Part shown: one piece after another, positions 9,196 to 18,063 of the stretch | How the letters are laid out: each line of letters opens with the position of its first letter | Numbering within the stretch: position 1 is the first letter of the stretch | Source of the DNA: an uncultured Acetatifactor sp. | Lineage (GTDB): Bacteria > Bacillota > Clostridia > Lachnospirales > Lachnospiraceae | Reading direction: 5' to 3' | NCBI GenBank assembly: GCA_910584235.1 | Contig: CAJTZD010000011.1 | Location: 27,685 to 91,684 of the forward strand | Length of the DNA: 64,000 nucleotides | Program-made: the position numbers and the translations under genes | The notes under the pieces: model-generated | The model's database searches: none | Told to the model about the DNA's origin: nothing | The model's input: only the letters and a program-made list of their open reading frames with translations

Positions 9196-9942
9196 CTAAT
9201 TCTCAGACTCATATTCCAATGAGTCTATGGCTCGTCCAAGCGCACTTAGAAATCTATCTGTATAGCTTTTCATATCATCGAAAAGTTCGTCCCCTCTTTC
9301 TTCATCCTCATCCCCCAAGGATTCTTTCTCGCATAGTTTTGCTATTTCTTCCGTATCTGCACATATGTTCCTGGCAAAATCATATATCACATTTCTGAAA
9401 CTCTCTTCCCTTTCTTCCCCTTCATCCAGCTCCAAAAGTCCATCTGTAACTAAGATAATTTTTTTCCACATTTCCGGCATTTTTCGCAAAAAATGATAGG
9501 GATATAATTGATAAAAGTTATTGCCATCATTAAACATATTTGCCCAAAACCGGATTTTATGCAAATAGTCTACACATGCTGCCTCGTCCTCAATATCATA
9601 CTGAGAACACTTTAGCACCTGATTGAAAAGGTCTACCAATAAATTTCTTAATGCCCACATTAGTGCATAAAAACTCTCATCGTCGAAACTCTCTATTCCC
9701 TGAGAATACAGTTCTTCAACTATATTTGCACAATCAGACAGACTTTCAGACAATTCTGCATACATCTTTATGACATCTGTATCTTTTGCAACTTCTGAAA
9801 GTTCCAGCAGATCTGACTGAAAGGCATTATTCTTCGAACTGATCTCAGATTTTATAATTAACCTGCCAATACCAGTCAACATCGACCCAAAAGCACTCAG
9901 AACACCAGTTCTTTCCCCATTCCTATCTAAATTCTGTTCCAT
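9196..9942 (-). CDS. Unknown acidic helical protein, last gene of candidate defence operon
   Basis: 248 residues, no family recognised. The sequence is almost entirely amphipathic helix with acidic clusters (DEGEEREES, LGDEDEERGDELFDD) and no signal peptide or membrane segment, so it should be cytoplasmic. It begins 59 nt after the 129-residue gene on the same strand with a GGAG site about 11 nt before the ATG, and shares the AT-rich codon use of the genes upstream. Position suggests it is the last member of the HerA/dynamin operon, as an accessory or immunity-type subunit; that is inference from context only. Confidence 0.6.
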   Translation of the reverse strand: MEQNLDRNGERTGVLSAFGSMLTGIGRLIIKSEISSKNNAFQSDLLELSEVAKDTDVIKMYAELSESLSDCANIVEELYSQGIESFDDESFYALMWALRNLLVDLFNQVLKCSQYDIEDEAACVDYLHKIRFWANMFNDGNNFYQLYPYHFLRKMPEMWKKIILVTDGLLELDEGEEREESFRNVIYDFARNICADTEEIAKLCEKESLGDEDEERGDELFDDMKSYTDRFLSALGRAIDSLEYESEN

Positions 9943-10001
9943 GTTTATATGGCTCCTTTATCGTGGTAGACTTCCTGATGTAAATACATTTTATGCAGTT
10001 A

Positions 10002-10391
10002 TTAAAATATAACAACATTCATGCCACTCTCAACAGCAGCCTGTATTTTGCTCAACTGATTTTTCCCCTTTATCTTTTTTATCAATTCGTTCGCCTGGTT
10101 TCCACGCATAACTACACCAACGCCCAGCGTATCCTTGATAAATGGATCTTTTTTTATCATATCAAGCATTTGTCTTTCTTCTTCATCACCAAGGCTATTC
10201 ATTTTAGAGTCGCATAACCCAATCACTTTTGTTTCTATATATTGCTCAATTGTGTTGAGCGAACTAATGACATCATTTGGAACATCCGTTATCGTCCTGG
10301 ACCAATGCAGCCTTGCGCACTCCGCATTCAGCCTAAGCAGCTGCATAATATCCCTGGCTTTCTTATCATCACTTACCGTATAAATATTCAT
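10002..10391 (-). CDS. Small unknown protein coupled to the nuclease-like gene
   Basis: 129 residues. The start codon overlaps the stop of the upstream gene in ATGA (10388-10391), implying translational coupling. The protein begins MNIYTVSDDKKARDIMQLLRLNAECARLHW and ends QLSKIQAAVESGMNVVIF, with a predicted alpha/beta pattern; a Cys-rich or catalytic motif is not visible. I recognise no family. Tight coupling implies stoichiometric production with the PD-(D/E)XK-like protein, so it may be its partner or inhibitor. Confidence 0.6.
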   Translation of the reverse strand: MNIYTVSDDKKARDIMQLLRLNAECARLHWSRTITDVPNDVISSLNTIEQYIETKVIGLCDSKMNSLGDEEERQMLDMIKKDPFIKDTLGVGVVMRGNQANELIKKIKGKNQLSKIQAAVESGMNVVIF

Positions 10392-11401
10392 GATTTTGCC
10401 ACCTCCTTAATAGCATTTTCCACATCCGCCACAGAAACATCCAAAACTACCAGCCTTGCACCATATTGTCTGCACACGGCATCTGCAGCGCCAGCCGGAG
10501 TATCCTTGATATCGGATGTGGTAACCAGTATCTTCTTTCCCTCTTGTCCGGATAATTGGTTTGGAATATGGTTATTCAGTTCATTCGTCATGTATGCCGA
10601 ACCGCCACATTTACATTCAACTGATAACGTTTCTCCTGATTTAACCTCAACCCCAAATACTTCGATTGGATGATCCGTATTATTCTTTGCTATGACATCA
10701 GGTCGCGTACCGCCACTTTCTCCCTCCACCACACGCTGCTGCGCTTCTACGTCAAATCCAGCGTCTGAAAGAGCATCTTTCATTGTCGTCTCCAGCAATT
10801 GACCTTTCAAGATGCTAAGCTTTGCTTGTGCACTTCTTATTTCAGACGGTGATGCTTCCGGATCGTTCAAAGTATCCAGCGCCTCCAACTGGCTTTTCCA
10901 TAACTCAGCTTTTTCCGGATGTCTCTCAATTAATGCTTTGATTCCCTCCGGAGTAGTTAAAATCTTTTCTATTTCTTCTAAAATAGGATCTTTCTTTTCT
11001 ACTTCAGATTCCTTAGAGTCTTTTCTCTCGTTCTGTCCCGCATCCTTATTGTCATTTTCTTTTGACTCGGATGCATTGCCTTTCCTTTCGGCGATATCAT
11101 CCGAAAAAATGCGTTTCATTAATTCTGAAATGCTCTTGGACAATATATCAGAAGTTGATGGGACTTTACTTATCTCTTTCTTTTCATCCCTTTCTGGTGC
11201 ATCATTTTTACTGTTCTTTTTATCTCCCGTCTCGTTATCTGATTTCTCTTTTTCACGAGCGTCTCCCTTGAAAAGCAGATCATTCAGCTTTTTTGCAGCC
11301 TCGGCCAACTCTTGGTAAACTTTTTCCGGCACAGATGATTTGCTTTCCGGATTGTCAGAGTTTTTTGTCTCGCTATTTTTTGAAGAACCACCCTCAATCA
11401 T
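10388..11401 (-). CDS. Protein with charged linker and PD-(D/E)XK nuclease-like C-terminus
   Basis: 337 residues. Residues 1-140 are low-complexity and highly charged (Ser/Lys/Glu/Asp/Asn) and probably disordered. A helical part follows (IEKILTTPEGIKALIERHPEKAELWKSQLEAL). The C-terminal domain reads ETTMKDALSDAGFDVEAQQRVV, then TRPDVIAKNN, then VKSGETLSVECKCGGSAY: an Asp followed about 30 residues later by Glu-x-Lys, the layout of a PD-(D/E)XK nuclease core, with a preceding helix carrying Lys/Asp. It overlaps the HerA gene by ATGA and the next gene by ATGA. I infer a nuclease working with the HerA motor; no biochemical family name can be given. Confidence 0.6.
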   Translation of the reverse strand: MIEGGSSKNSETKNSDNPESKSSVPEKVYQELAEAAKKLNDLLFKGDAREKEKSDNETGDKKNSKNDAPERDEKKEISKVPSTSDILSKSISELMKRIFSDDIAERKGNASESKENDNKDAGQNERKDSKESEVEKKDPILEEIEKILTTPEGIKALIERHPEKAELWKSQLEALDTLNDPEASPSEIRSAQAKLSILKGQLLETTMKDALSDAGFDVEAQQRVVEGESGGTRPDVIAKNNTDHPIEVFGVEVKSGETLSVECKCGGSAYMTNELNNHIPNQLSGQEGKKILVTTSDIKDTPAGAADAVCRQYGARLVVLDVSVADVENAIKEVAKS

Positions 11402-14400
11402 TTTATCCGCCTCCTTTCTCCATCAATAAACGTAAGAAGATTCGCAACAAGTTCCTCGTATTCTCTTTTGCCCTCCAGCCTGTTTTTCTCAAATGCAATG
11501 AGCGCAAGAATCTTGTCAACTTCCTCTTCCTCAAACTCCTCCAGTCGTGGAAGAAGCTCCTCCTGCATTGCTGCCATCCACTCTTTTATCTCATTCCTGT
11601 AGCAGATATTTCTTTCCAGAACGCTATCCGGAGCAAAAATCTCGTATATGACAGATTTCCTTAAATTTCTGGCTCTATCGACATCTTCCTCCCGAATAAG
11701 CTTGTACAGCTTCGTCTTAAGTTCGGTAGACATTCTTGTCTTGTCAACATCGCTAATAACAGCTTCGATGTCTTCAGCTTTTATATCAGGTATAGGTTGC
11801 AAAACAATCTTCACAATGCGCTTCTTAGTCTCCAAAGCATCAAATATCTCTTCGCTTTCACTGCAACATCTTTTCGTCCATTTATCATCCCATTTTTCCA
11901 CATGACAAAGAACTGGTTCTATCCAGTTGTTTTGATATACTGCACAGACTCCCGTTTTCAGCTTTGCCAGTTCAACTATCTGCTGGTCGTTTAAATTTGC
12001 AGCTCTGCCAACCAGTTCCCGATCCGTTGCGTCAGGCAGGCGAAGAATTATTTTCGTATTTGTATTGCGGATGACAGACATGTCCATAAGTCCGGGAGAC
12101 TGATCTGCGATAATAAAGCCCTCCCCATATGTGCGCATCTCCGCGATGGCATTCGCCAACATTTCAACAGATTTCCCTGTCAGGTTAGATGATTCGGCAC
12201 TCTGCTCAGTACTTGTTCTTTTCAGCAGATTATGCGCTTCTTCAAGGATCGTCAAATGGGAGAGTTTTCTATTGCTGCCCTGCGCACAAGACATCCTGTA
12301 CTCTTGTAATTTTATTATCAGTAGCCCCATCAACAGAGCTTTCGTTTCCGTTGATCCAATACGACTAAGGTCAATGATCACGTTTTTGTCAAACAACTCC
12401 TCATAAGCTATCTCATTGTTCGTCAGAATCTGTCCGTTAATCCCATTCGTCAAAGAACTGATTCTCATGGACAGCGCGCCAACATAATCTCCTTTGCTAT
12501 CAGATGAATAATCCGATTCCTTGATGACATTATTTACCTGCTTTAAAACATCAAGAAAATTAGGGAAAATTCTCTTATTGCCTTCCCCATAGACACACTT
12601 AGAGCGATCCAAGTCCCATCCTGACACCTCGTATGCCCGTTCAACAGCCTCTTTCAGAACCGCAGGCATTGCAGCATACATAGGCCAACAAACATTGAAA
12701 ATCTCGATCAACCTGTCTATATGTTCCAGTACATGGATATCCTCCGGAAAGCTAAACGGATTTATTCTAAGCAGTTTGCTTTTATAAGGATTTGTTCCCA
12801 GAACCTGAACACCTCCATATCCACCAAAAATATCTTTGTACTCTCCTTTCGCGGGTTCGATGACCATAAAGTGTGTCTTTTCGCTCTCGTTGCCAATTCC
12901 AAAACAAGTATTGCGGATAATCTGATAAATTGCATTCGATTTTCCTGCGCCCGTAGAGCCGGTTACAAAAGCATGCGAAGTCAAACTGTCTCTATCCAGC
13001 AACACCCGACCCGCTTCATCATCATACATATGATGGACGGCGCCAAAATCAATTTTTCTTCTTTCACTTACATCCTCTGAATACAATACATTTCGTCCAA
13101 AACTCGCGCATTCTATAACCGGAATGCCAGAGATCGATTTTTTGGGCAGACCCATATATATCGCCAGTTCTTTACCGCTCACTAAAGTCGAGACGGAAGC
13201 GCTGCTCTTTTCGTCCTTTTTATCAGCCAAATCAAAAATTGGATGATTAAAAGTGCTCAAATACGGGATCAGGCCTTTGGCCTCATCAGCATCCCATAAA
13301 CATATATGTGCTGCTTCAACAGAGGAGTGTTCTCCCTGAATAATTGATTTGTATGTACTTGCCACCGATAAGCAGGTTGCATAATCCTCGGACAGAAAAT
13401 ACACGCCACAATCATACATACCAAAATCTTCGCACTCAACTATCCTCTCCAGCTGTAGATCTATTTTGTCCAAAATTGATTTAATGCTCTTATTTTCATA
13501 TGTAATCTGTAATCCTTCGCCCTTATTGCTGCTCAAAGCATTTGCAATCGAATTTTGTTCGCTCAAAGACTTGGATGTACCGGTTGTTTCGGTATCTCCC
13601 TCAGTGTCTGCATGGTCTTCATGATGGCCATGCATATAATGGTAATCAGCAGAAACACTGGCCCCTAGCGTCAGGGAAGTACTGGCATTCGCACCTATTC
13701 CAAAAGGCGTAGCGCTAACACCTGCGGTAGCAGTTCCACTGGCATTTACCCCAATGCTACCACCCACCGTATGAGCCGAATTCGTTCCCTTGGTTGTTGT
13801 ATGTGATTTTGTCTTGGCGACACTTTCGTTTGTAGTATCTGTTACGCCTTTTATCACACTATCTGTTACTGTTTTTCCGTTATTGGCATTTACGGTATAC
13901 TCAGATTTCTCAAACGGCTTCAAAGATGTATATAGTTCCTCATATCCGGCTCTGATTGATTCCCTAATATTGTCGCTCATAGGATCCGCGATTATCATGA
14001 CTGTGCACTTTTTGCCTTTTAACGAATCTGCAAGCTTTTCAAGTCCCTGAACATAGGCTTCATTCTCATCCTTATCCTCGTCTTTAAGCGCCGCTATTCC
14101 AGATACAGACGATACACAAAGATTTTTATCAAAAATACTTTGCACTATCTCCACTCTTTTTGAAACATCTTCGATCTCTTCCAGTTTACTCCCCGGGAAA
14201 TTAGCTTCGAGGTTATCTTTCAGGACCGTAATCTGCTTCTGCGGTACAAATGAGTCATCTGATTTCTTGCACACCGTTCCCAGATAAACTTCTATTTGTT
14301 GCCCATCGCTCTTCAGAAGCATGACGATCGTTGCTCCCTCATAAAGCGAAGTGGCATTGTACACCGTTGCTAACTTGTCAAGGATACTCTCGTCCTTATC

Positions 14401-14643
14401 ATATACTACCCTCAACAGCCTGGTTAGCATAATATTTGTGCCAACTACGCATACCGGAAGATCAGTAGAAGGATCACCATTGGATTTTTCCTGATACACG
14501 GCAAATGTAACGTCAAATGACGGAACAAATACCGGACGCTTATCAATTGTCGATATATATTTTCGCATGACAATCTTGTCAACATTTGACAGGGCAATAT
14601 TTAACTCTTTATGTTCTCTGATATCTATGTCATCTTTCGCCAT
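11398..14643 (-). CDS. HerA/FtsK-type DUF87 ATPase, 1081 residues
   Basis: Start ATG at 14643 has AGGAGG 8 nt upstream. Residues 1-270 form an unrecognised alpha/beta region. About 278-348 is a striking Ser/Gly/Thr/Ala-rich stretch ending in a His/Asp cluster (YHYMHGHHEDHADTE). The ATPase core follows: Walker A VTGSTGAGKSNAIYQI near residue 565, FMVIEPAKGEYKDI just after, Walker B HLTILEEAHNLLKR near 798, and an Arg-finger-like region FIIADQSPGLMDMSVIRNTNTKIILRLPDATDRELV. This is the hexameric HerA translocase architecture. The C-terminal 200 residues are helical and charged. In known defence pairs HerA motors act with nucleases or sirtuins; here the next gene has a nuclease-like domain. Confidence 0.85.
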   Translation of the reverse strand: MAKDDIDIREHKELNIALSNVDKIVMRKYISTIDKRPVFVPSFDVTFAVYQEKSNGDPSTDLPVCVVGTNIMLTRLLRVVYDKDESILDKLATVYNATSLYEGATIVMLLKSDGQQIEVYLGTVCKKSDDSFVPQKQITVLKDNLEANFPGSKLEEIEDVSKRVEIVQSIFDKNLCVSSVSGIAALKDEDKDENEAYVQGLEKLADSLKGKKCTVMIIADPMSDNIRESIRAGYEELYTSLKPFEKSEYTVNANNGKTVTDSVIKGVTDTTNESVAKTKSHTTTKGTNSAHTVGGSIGVNASGTATAGVSATPFGIGANASTSLTLGASVSADYHYMHGHHEDHADTEGDTETTGTSKSLSEQNSIANALSSNKGEGLQITYENKSIKSILDKIDLQLERIVECEDFGMYDCGVYFLSEDYATCLSVASTYKSIIQGEHSSVEAAHICLWDADEAKGLIPYLSTFNHPIFDLADKKDEKSSASVSTLVSGKELAIYMGLPKKSISGIPVIECASFGRNVLYSEDVSERRKIDFGAVHHMYDDEAGRVLLDRDSLTSHAFVTGSTGAGKSNAIYQIIRNTCFGIGNESEKTHFMVIEPAKGEYKDIFGGYGGVQVLGTNPYKSKLLRINPFSFPEDIHVLEHIDRLIEIFNVCWPMYAAMPAVLKEAVERAYEVSGWDLDRSKCVYGEGNKRIFPNFLDVLKQVNNVIKESDYSSDSKGDYVGALSMRISSLTNGINGQILTNNEIAYEELFDKNVIIDLSRIGSTETKALLMGLLIIKLQEYRMSCAQGSNRKLSHLTILEEAHNLLKRTSTEQSAESSNLTGKSVEMLANAIAEMRTYGEGFIIADQSPGLMDMSVIRNTNTKIILRLPDATDRELVGRAANLNDQQIVELAKLKTGVCAVYQNNWIEPVLCHVEKWDDKWTKRCCSESEEIFDALETKKRIVKIVLQPIPDIKAEDIEAVISDVDKTRMSTELKTKLYKLIREEDVDRARNLRKSVIYEIFAPDSVLERNICYRNEIKEWMAAMQEELLPRLEEFEEEEVDKILALIAFEKNRLEGKREYEELVANLLTFIDGERRRIK

Positions 14644-14688
14644 TTCTTATACCTCCTACCGTTCAGAAATCAATTACTCGGTCGACAC

Positions 14689-15333
14689 TTATCTTTGGAC
14701 ATCTATTACACTGAGTTTATTCCCGGCTTTATCATCAGCGCCACACCTTTTAAGTCCTGTAAATATCATCAAAAGAATTACAATAATAACTATGATCCAA
14801 TGCCAATTGTTCTTTACCCACTCAAATACGCCACCAGACAACCGGCTATGATCTGAACTGCCGCCAGCGGTTGTCTTAGCGACCGATGCTTTTTTTGATT
14901 CTCCCCATCCCCCTTCTCGCGTTTTTGGCAGCGGCGCGGAAGTGCCGCCACAGTTTTCAATTTTCGATTTTCCTAATGTGGTTTTATCTTTATAAACCTT
15001 CTTCCCTATTTCTTTCAGGCGATAAAGCCTATTTGAAAGATTGAAATTATCTCGCAACCAGACCAAATTCATATGGAAATATAGTTCATCCCAGTCATTC
15101 ACATCTTTTTCGACTTCATCTTCCTGTTTGATATACACTTCTTCAATGGCAAGTTCTTCTCCGTTAAGCTCAATACTCTTCTTCCTAATATAGTTACGAG
15201 CCTCCTGGAATTCACTCGTGGCAAATGTCGGGTCTGAGCCTAATATCCCTGTCAGAAGTGCTCTTAAAACGCCTATTTCCTTGTTTTTTATAGCGCTGTC
15301 ATATGTCTCGTCCGGATTAAAATATTTACCCAT
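14689..15333 (-). CDS. Small tail-anchored protein between dynamin and HerA genes
   Basis: 214 residues starting MGKYFNPDETYDSAIKN; the ATG at 15333 has AGAGGTG 7 nt upstream, better than the GTG at 15342. The first 110 residues are soluble and mostly helical (IGVLRALLTGILGSDPTFATSEFQEARNYI), somewhat like small adaptor or effector-associated domains. A Gly/Ser/Lys linker follows, then one membrane helix near the C-terminus (WHWIIVIIVILLMIFTGL) with a short tail. It starts 13 nt after the GTPase gene and ends 45 nt before the HerA gene. A membrane-anchored adaptor joining the two large ATP/GTP enzymes to the membrane is a reasonable inference; no known family. Confidence 0.65.
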   Translation of the reverse strand: MGKYFNPDETYDSAIKNKEIGVLRALLTGILGSDPTFATSEFQEARNYIRKKSIELNGEELAIEEVYIKQEDEVEKDVNDWDELYFHMNLVWLRDNFNLSNRLYRLKEIGKKVYKDKTTLGKSKIENCGGTSAPLPKTREGGWGESKKASVAKTTAGGSSDHSRLSGGVFEWVKNNWHWIIVIIVILLMIFTGLKRCGADDKAGNKLSVIDVQR

Positions 15334-15346
15334 TTTCTTCACCTCT

Positions 15347-17926
15347 TTATACTTGTGTATATCCCAACTTCAATATCAACAAATCAAGATACTTTCTCGT
15401 CTGCTCAAGTTTTTCAATTTGAATGCTATATTGCCTTTCATCGGCAGCAAATCTATATGCTTCTGTTCTAATACGTGATATCTCCTGATCCTTTTTCTCG
15501 ATTAATTCTATAACCGAATCCACACGTTTCTCTGTTTCTGTTTTCAGGTACACAATGTCATTCTTATAATCACTCTTTAGTTTTTCCACATACTTGTCTA
15601 TTTCTGCCTGTAAGGGATTAATATTCTCATCAATATATTTTCCAATATTGATATATGTCTTTTGAATCGTCTGCGGTTCATTTCTGGTTTTCCAAGCCCT
15701 GCCAATAGAATCAAAAAAATTTCCTATTCCATACCCGAATTCTATATGCTGTTTTCTGGGATTGCTTACAGTCCTTGTATCTTCAACCGGCTTAGCAAAA
15801 TTATCCTTATCAATCAGCTTCTTGTAAGCAACCGTATCATGAAATGAGAATCTTCCATTTTGCATCAGTCCCTCGGACTCTAATTCTTCAAGATAGCCGA
15901 GAAACTCATCATATAGCTTGCCAGTGGCTTCTTTCTTTTTATTTTTTACATCTCTCACCATATCATTTATTTTGCCCAGAAGCTGATCCATCCTGACTGA
16001 TATATTGCCAATAATGATATCCCCTTCCTCTTTCAGAACTTCACGTTTACTGCCTACTTCATCAGCGATGCTGCTTTTTATAGTGAAAAACTCGGAGCGG
16101 ATCCCATTAATTTCCGGAATAGTTTCCCTGATATCGCTTACCTTTCTCTTCACTCTTTCCATTTTCCCTTTTACGCTTAAGAGACGATTTTTTCTTTCTT
16201 CCTCTTCCTCCTTTTCCTGTTCGGTCTTCTCCCGTAAGGAAACAGCACCGCTGTAATCTTTTTTTGCCGACTGCAATGCCTCCATTTCTGCAACATTTAG
16301 AGAGTTAAGTTCTTCCAAAATATCTGTAAAGCAATTAAGAAGCTGACGAACTTTTATGGGATATGCGTAGCTTCTGATATAATCATGAATGGCACTTTCA
16401 AGTGCAGGAATGCCGGAATGAATGAAAACTCTCTCCGGAACCGTTAAATCTCCTTCCAATTTTACTATATATTCATATTTGACTGCTTCTGAAACAGAAC
16501 TTTTTCGCTCTAAACAATAATTGCCATAGTTCTGATATTGTGTCTTTATTTGTTCTTTATATTGTTCGAAATTGCAGTTCAATTCCGCTGGCTCATAATA
16601 ATACACTTTTTGACAGAACTCTTTATAGTACCCATATAATTCAGCTTTTTTTGACATTCCCTCCGCAATGCCCGGCTTTTCAGTGAAACCATTCACAATC
16701 GCTAGTGCAGCGCCGGATGTAATGGGAAAAATTCTCGGATTGACAATATTCCTGACTCTCGAAGAATTGGGAACTTTCTTTATATTTGCCACAAAATTTC
16801 TAATATAGTTATCAAGAGTCTCTCCCTTATTTGAATATGTAAGAGAATCACACATATTCATAACAAAAAGAAATCTGTCGTTAAATGCGCCATCATCTCT
16901 ATCGGCAGACTCTTCAATAATGTCTAGCAACTCAACAATATTGTCATCTTCCAGCTTATCATCAGAAATAAAAACCACCATTTCTTTCTGTTTTGATTTC
17001 AGAACCTCTTTTGTGATCTCAATATGCGACTTTTTTGATAATCTTTTAGACTCCTCCGCCGTCTTCTTAGTGTCATTCCCGGTAGCACTATCGGTACCCG
17101 GTGTGTCAATCAGGACAAGATTAAAATCATTTTGGACACCCGCAGGATACAAGTTAGACAAATCTGTATATACCTCTATCGTCTCGACGGCCTCCTCTGC
17201 CCCCTGTATTTTTTCCTGCACATCCGTTTCTGTCCGGCATAGGAACTCCTCCTTTTTGCCTTTACGCAAATACCTTACGATCGCTATGCCATTCTTTACA
17301 TCAGAATGAATAATCCTGCATATCTTTGCCGTGCAGGTACCCGAGGCAGTCGGAAGGATGTTTTTTCCCATTAAAGCATTTATAGTCGATGATTTTCCGC
17401 TGCTATAGGTACCGGTAAAGACAATCCTAAATTCCTCCGCTTCTATTTCATCATATGTTTCCTTAAGATGCCCATATTTTTCAATCAGTTCCTTTGACTC
17501 GGATTCCGCAACAATTTTCTCAAATTCCTCCGTAAGCATAAGTTTGATTACTTCTGCAATATTCTCTTTCATTTGAGAATCCGGAATGATTGTATTTGTC
17601 AAATCACAGAATGTCAGTTTTGCACCACAATTTCTATTATGATTCTGCGCATTCAAAGAAGCTTTCACGCTTTCGTAGTCAACTTCACGTCCCGCGAACT
17701 CTACAACGATATCTTTATCTCCCATTTGGCAGAGTGTATCTAAAAGGCCTTTCCAATTGTCTCTGTCTATAGGGTCAATCCATGATTGAATAGGCAGATG
17801 GACGTTGGAATCCAGATACCTTTTCAAATTCGAATCACAATGCTTATTCTTTTGAACCTCTTTTCCATCTACTATAACGGTAGATTTCATTTCGTAAGGG
17901 TCGTACTTAATGTAGATTTTTCTCAT
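15347..17926 (-). CDS. Dynamin-like GTPase, 859 residues
   Basis: Start ATG at 17926 behind a GAGG site. Residues 1-115 form a separate N-terminal domain (IYIKYDPYEMKSTVIVDGKEV...) that I do not recognise. The GTPase domain has G1 FTGTYSSGKSSTINALMG near residue 175, a G2-type Thr in PTASGTCTAKI, G3 LIDTPGTDS near 274, and G4-like MNMCDSL near 355. Behind it are long coiled coils (about 550-670) and a helical C-terminus, the bacterial dynamin layout, which in the family supports membrane binding and remodelling. It is the first gene of the operon after the WYL regulator. Bacterial dynamins occur in phage-defence operons, consistent with the neighbours. Confidence 0.85.
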   Translation of the reverse strand: MRKIYIKYDPYEMKSTVIVDGKEVQKNKHCDSNLKRYLDSNVHLPIQSWIDPIDRDNWKGLLDTLCQMGDKDIVVEFAGREVDYESVKASLNAQNHNRNCGAKLTFCDLTNTIIPDSQMKENIAEVIKLMLTEEFEKIVAESESKELIEKYGHLKETYDEIEAEEFRIVFTGTYSSGKSSTINALMGKNILPTASGTCTAKICRIIHSDVKNGIAIVRYLRKGKKEEFLCRTETDVQEKIQGAEEAVETIEVYTDLSNLYPAGVQNDFNLVLIDTPGTDSATGNDTKKTAEESKRLSKKSHIEITKEVLKSKQKEMVVFISDDKLEDDNIVELLDIIEESADRDDGAFNDRFLFVMNMCDSLTYSNKGETLDNYIRNFVANIKKVPNSSRVRNIVNPRIFPITSGAALAIVNGFTEKPGIAEGMSKKAELYGYYKEFCQKVYYYEPAELNCNFEQYKEQIKTQYQNYGNYCLERKSSVSEAVKYEYIVKLEGDLTVPERVFIHSGIPALESAIHDYIRSYAYPIKVRQLLNCFTDILEELNSLNVAEMEALQSAKKDYSGAVSLREKTEQEKEEEEERKNRLLSVKGKMERVKRKVSDIRETIPEINGIRSEFFTIKSSIADEVGSKREVLKEEGDIIIGNISVRMDQLLGKINDMVRDVKNKKKEATGKLYDEFLGYLEELESEGLMQNGRFSFHDTVAYKKLIDKDNFAKPVEDTRTVSNPRKQHIEFGYGIGNFFDSIGRAWKTRNEPQTIQKTYINIGKYIDENINPLQAEIDKYVEKLKSDYKNDIVYLKTETEKRVDSVIELIEKKDQEISRIRTEAYRFAADERQYSIQIEKLEQTRKYLDLLILKLGYTQV

Positions 17927-18063
17927 GGTTCCTCATTCTCCTTTTGCTCATTTGTCAGTTTCCTTGTTGATCTAACAAAGGAATCCCCTTGTTCTTCCCT
18001 TATCTATTGTATTTTATTGCAATGGCTAAATTGTCAGACTTCCAATACACTCATTGATTGGAA

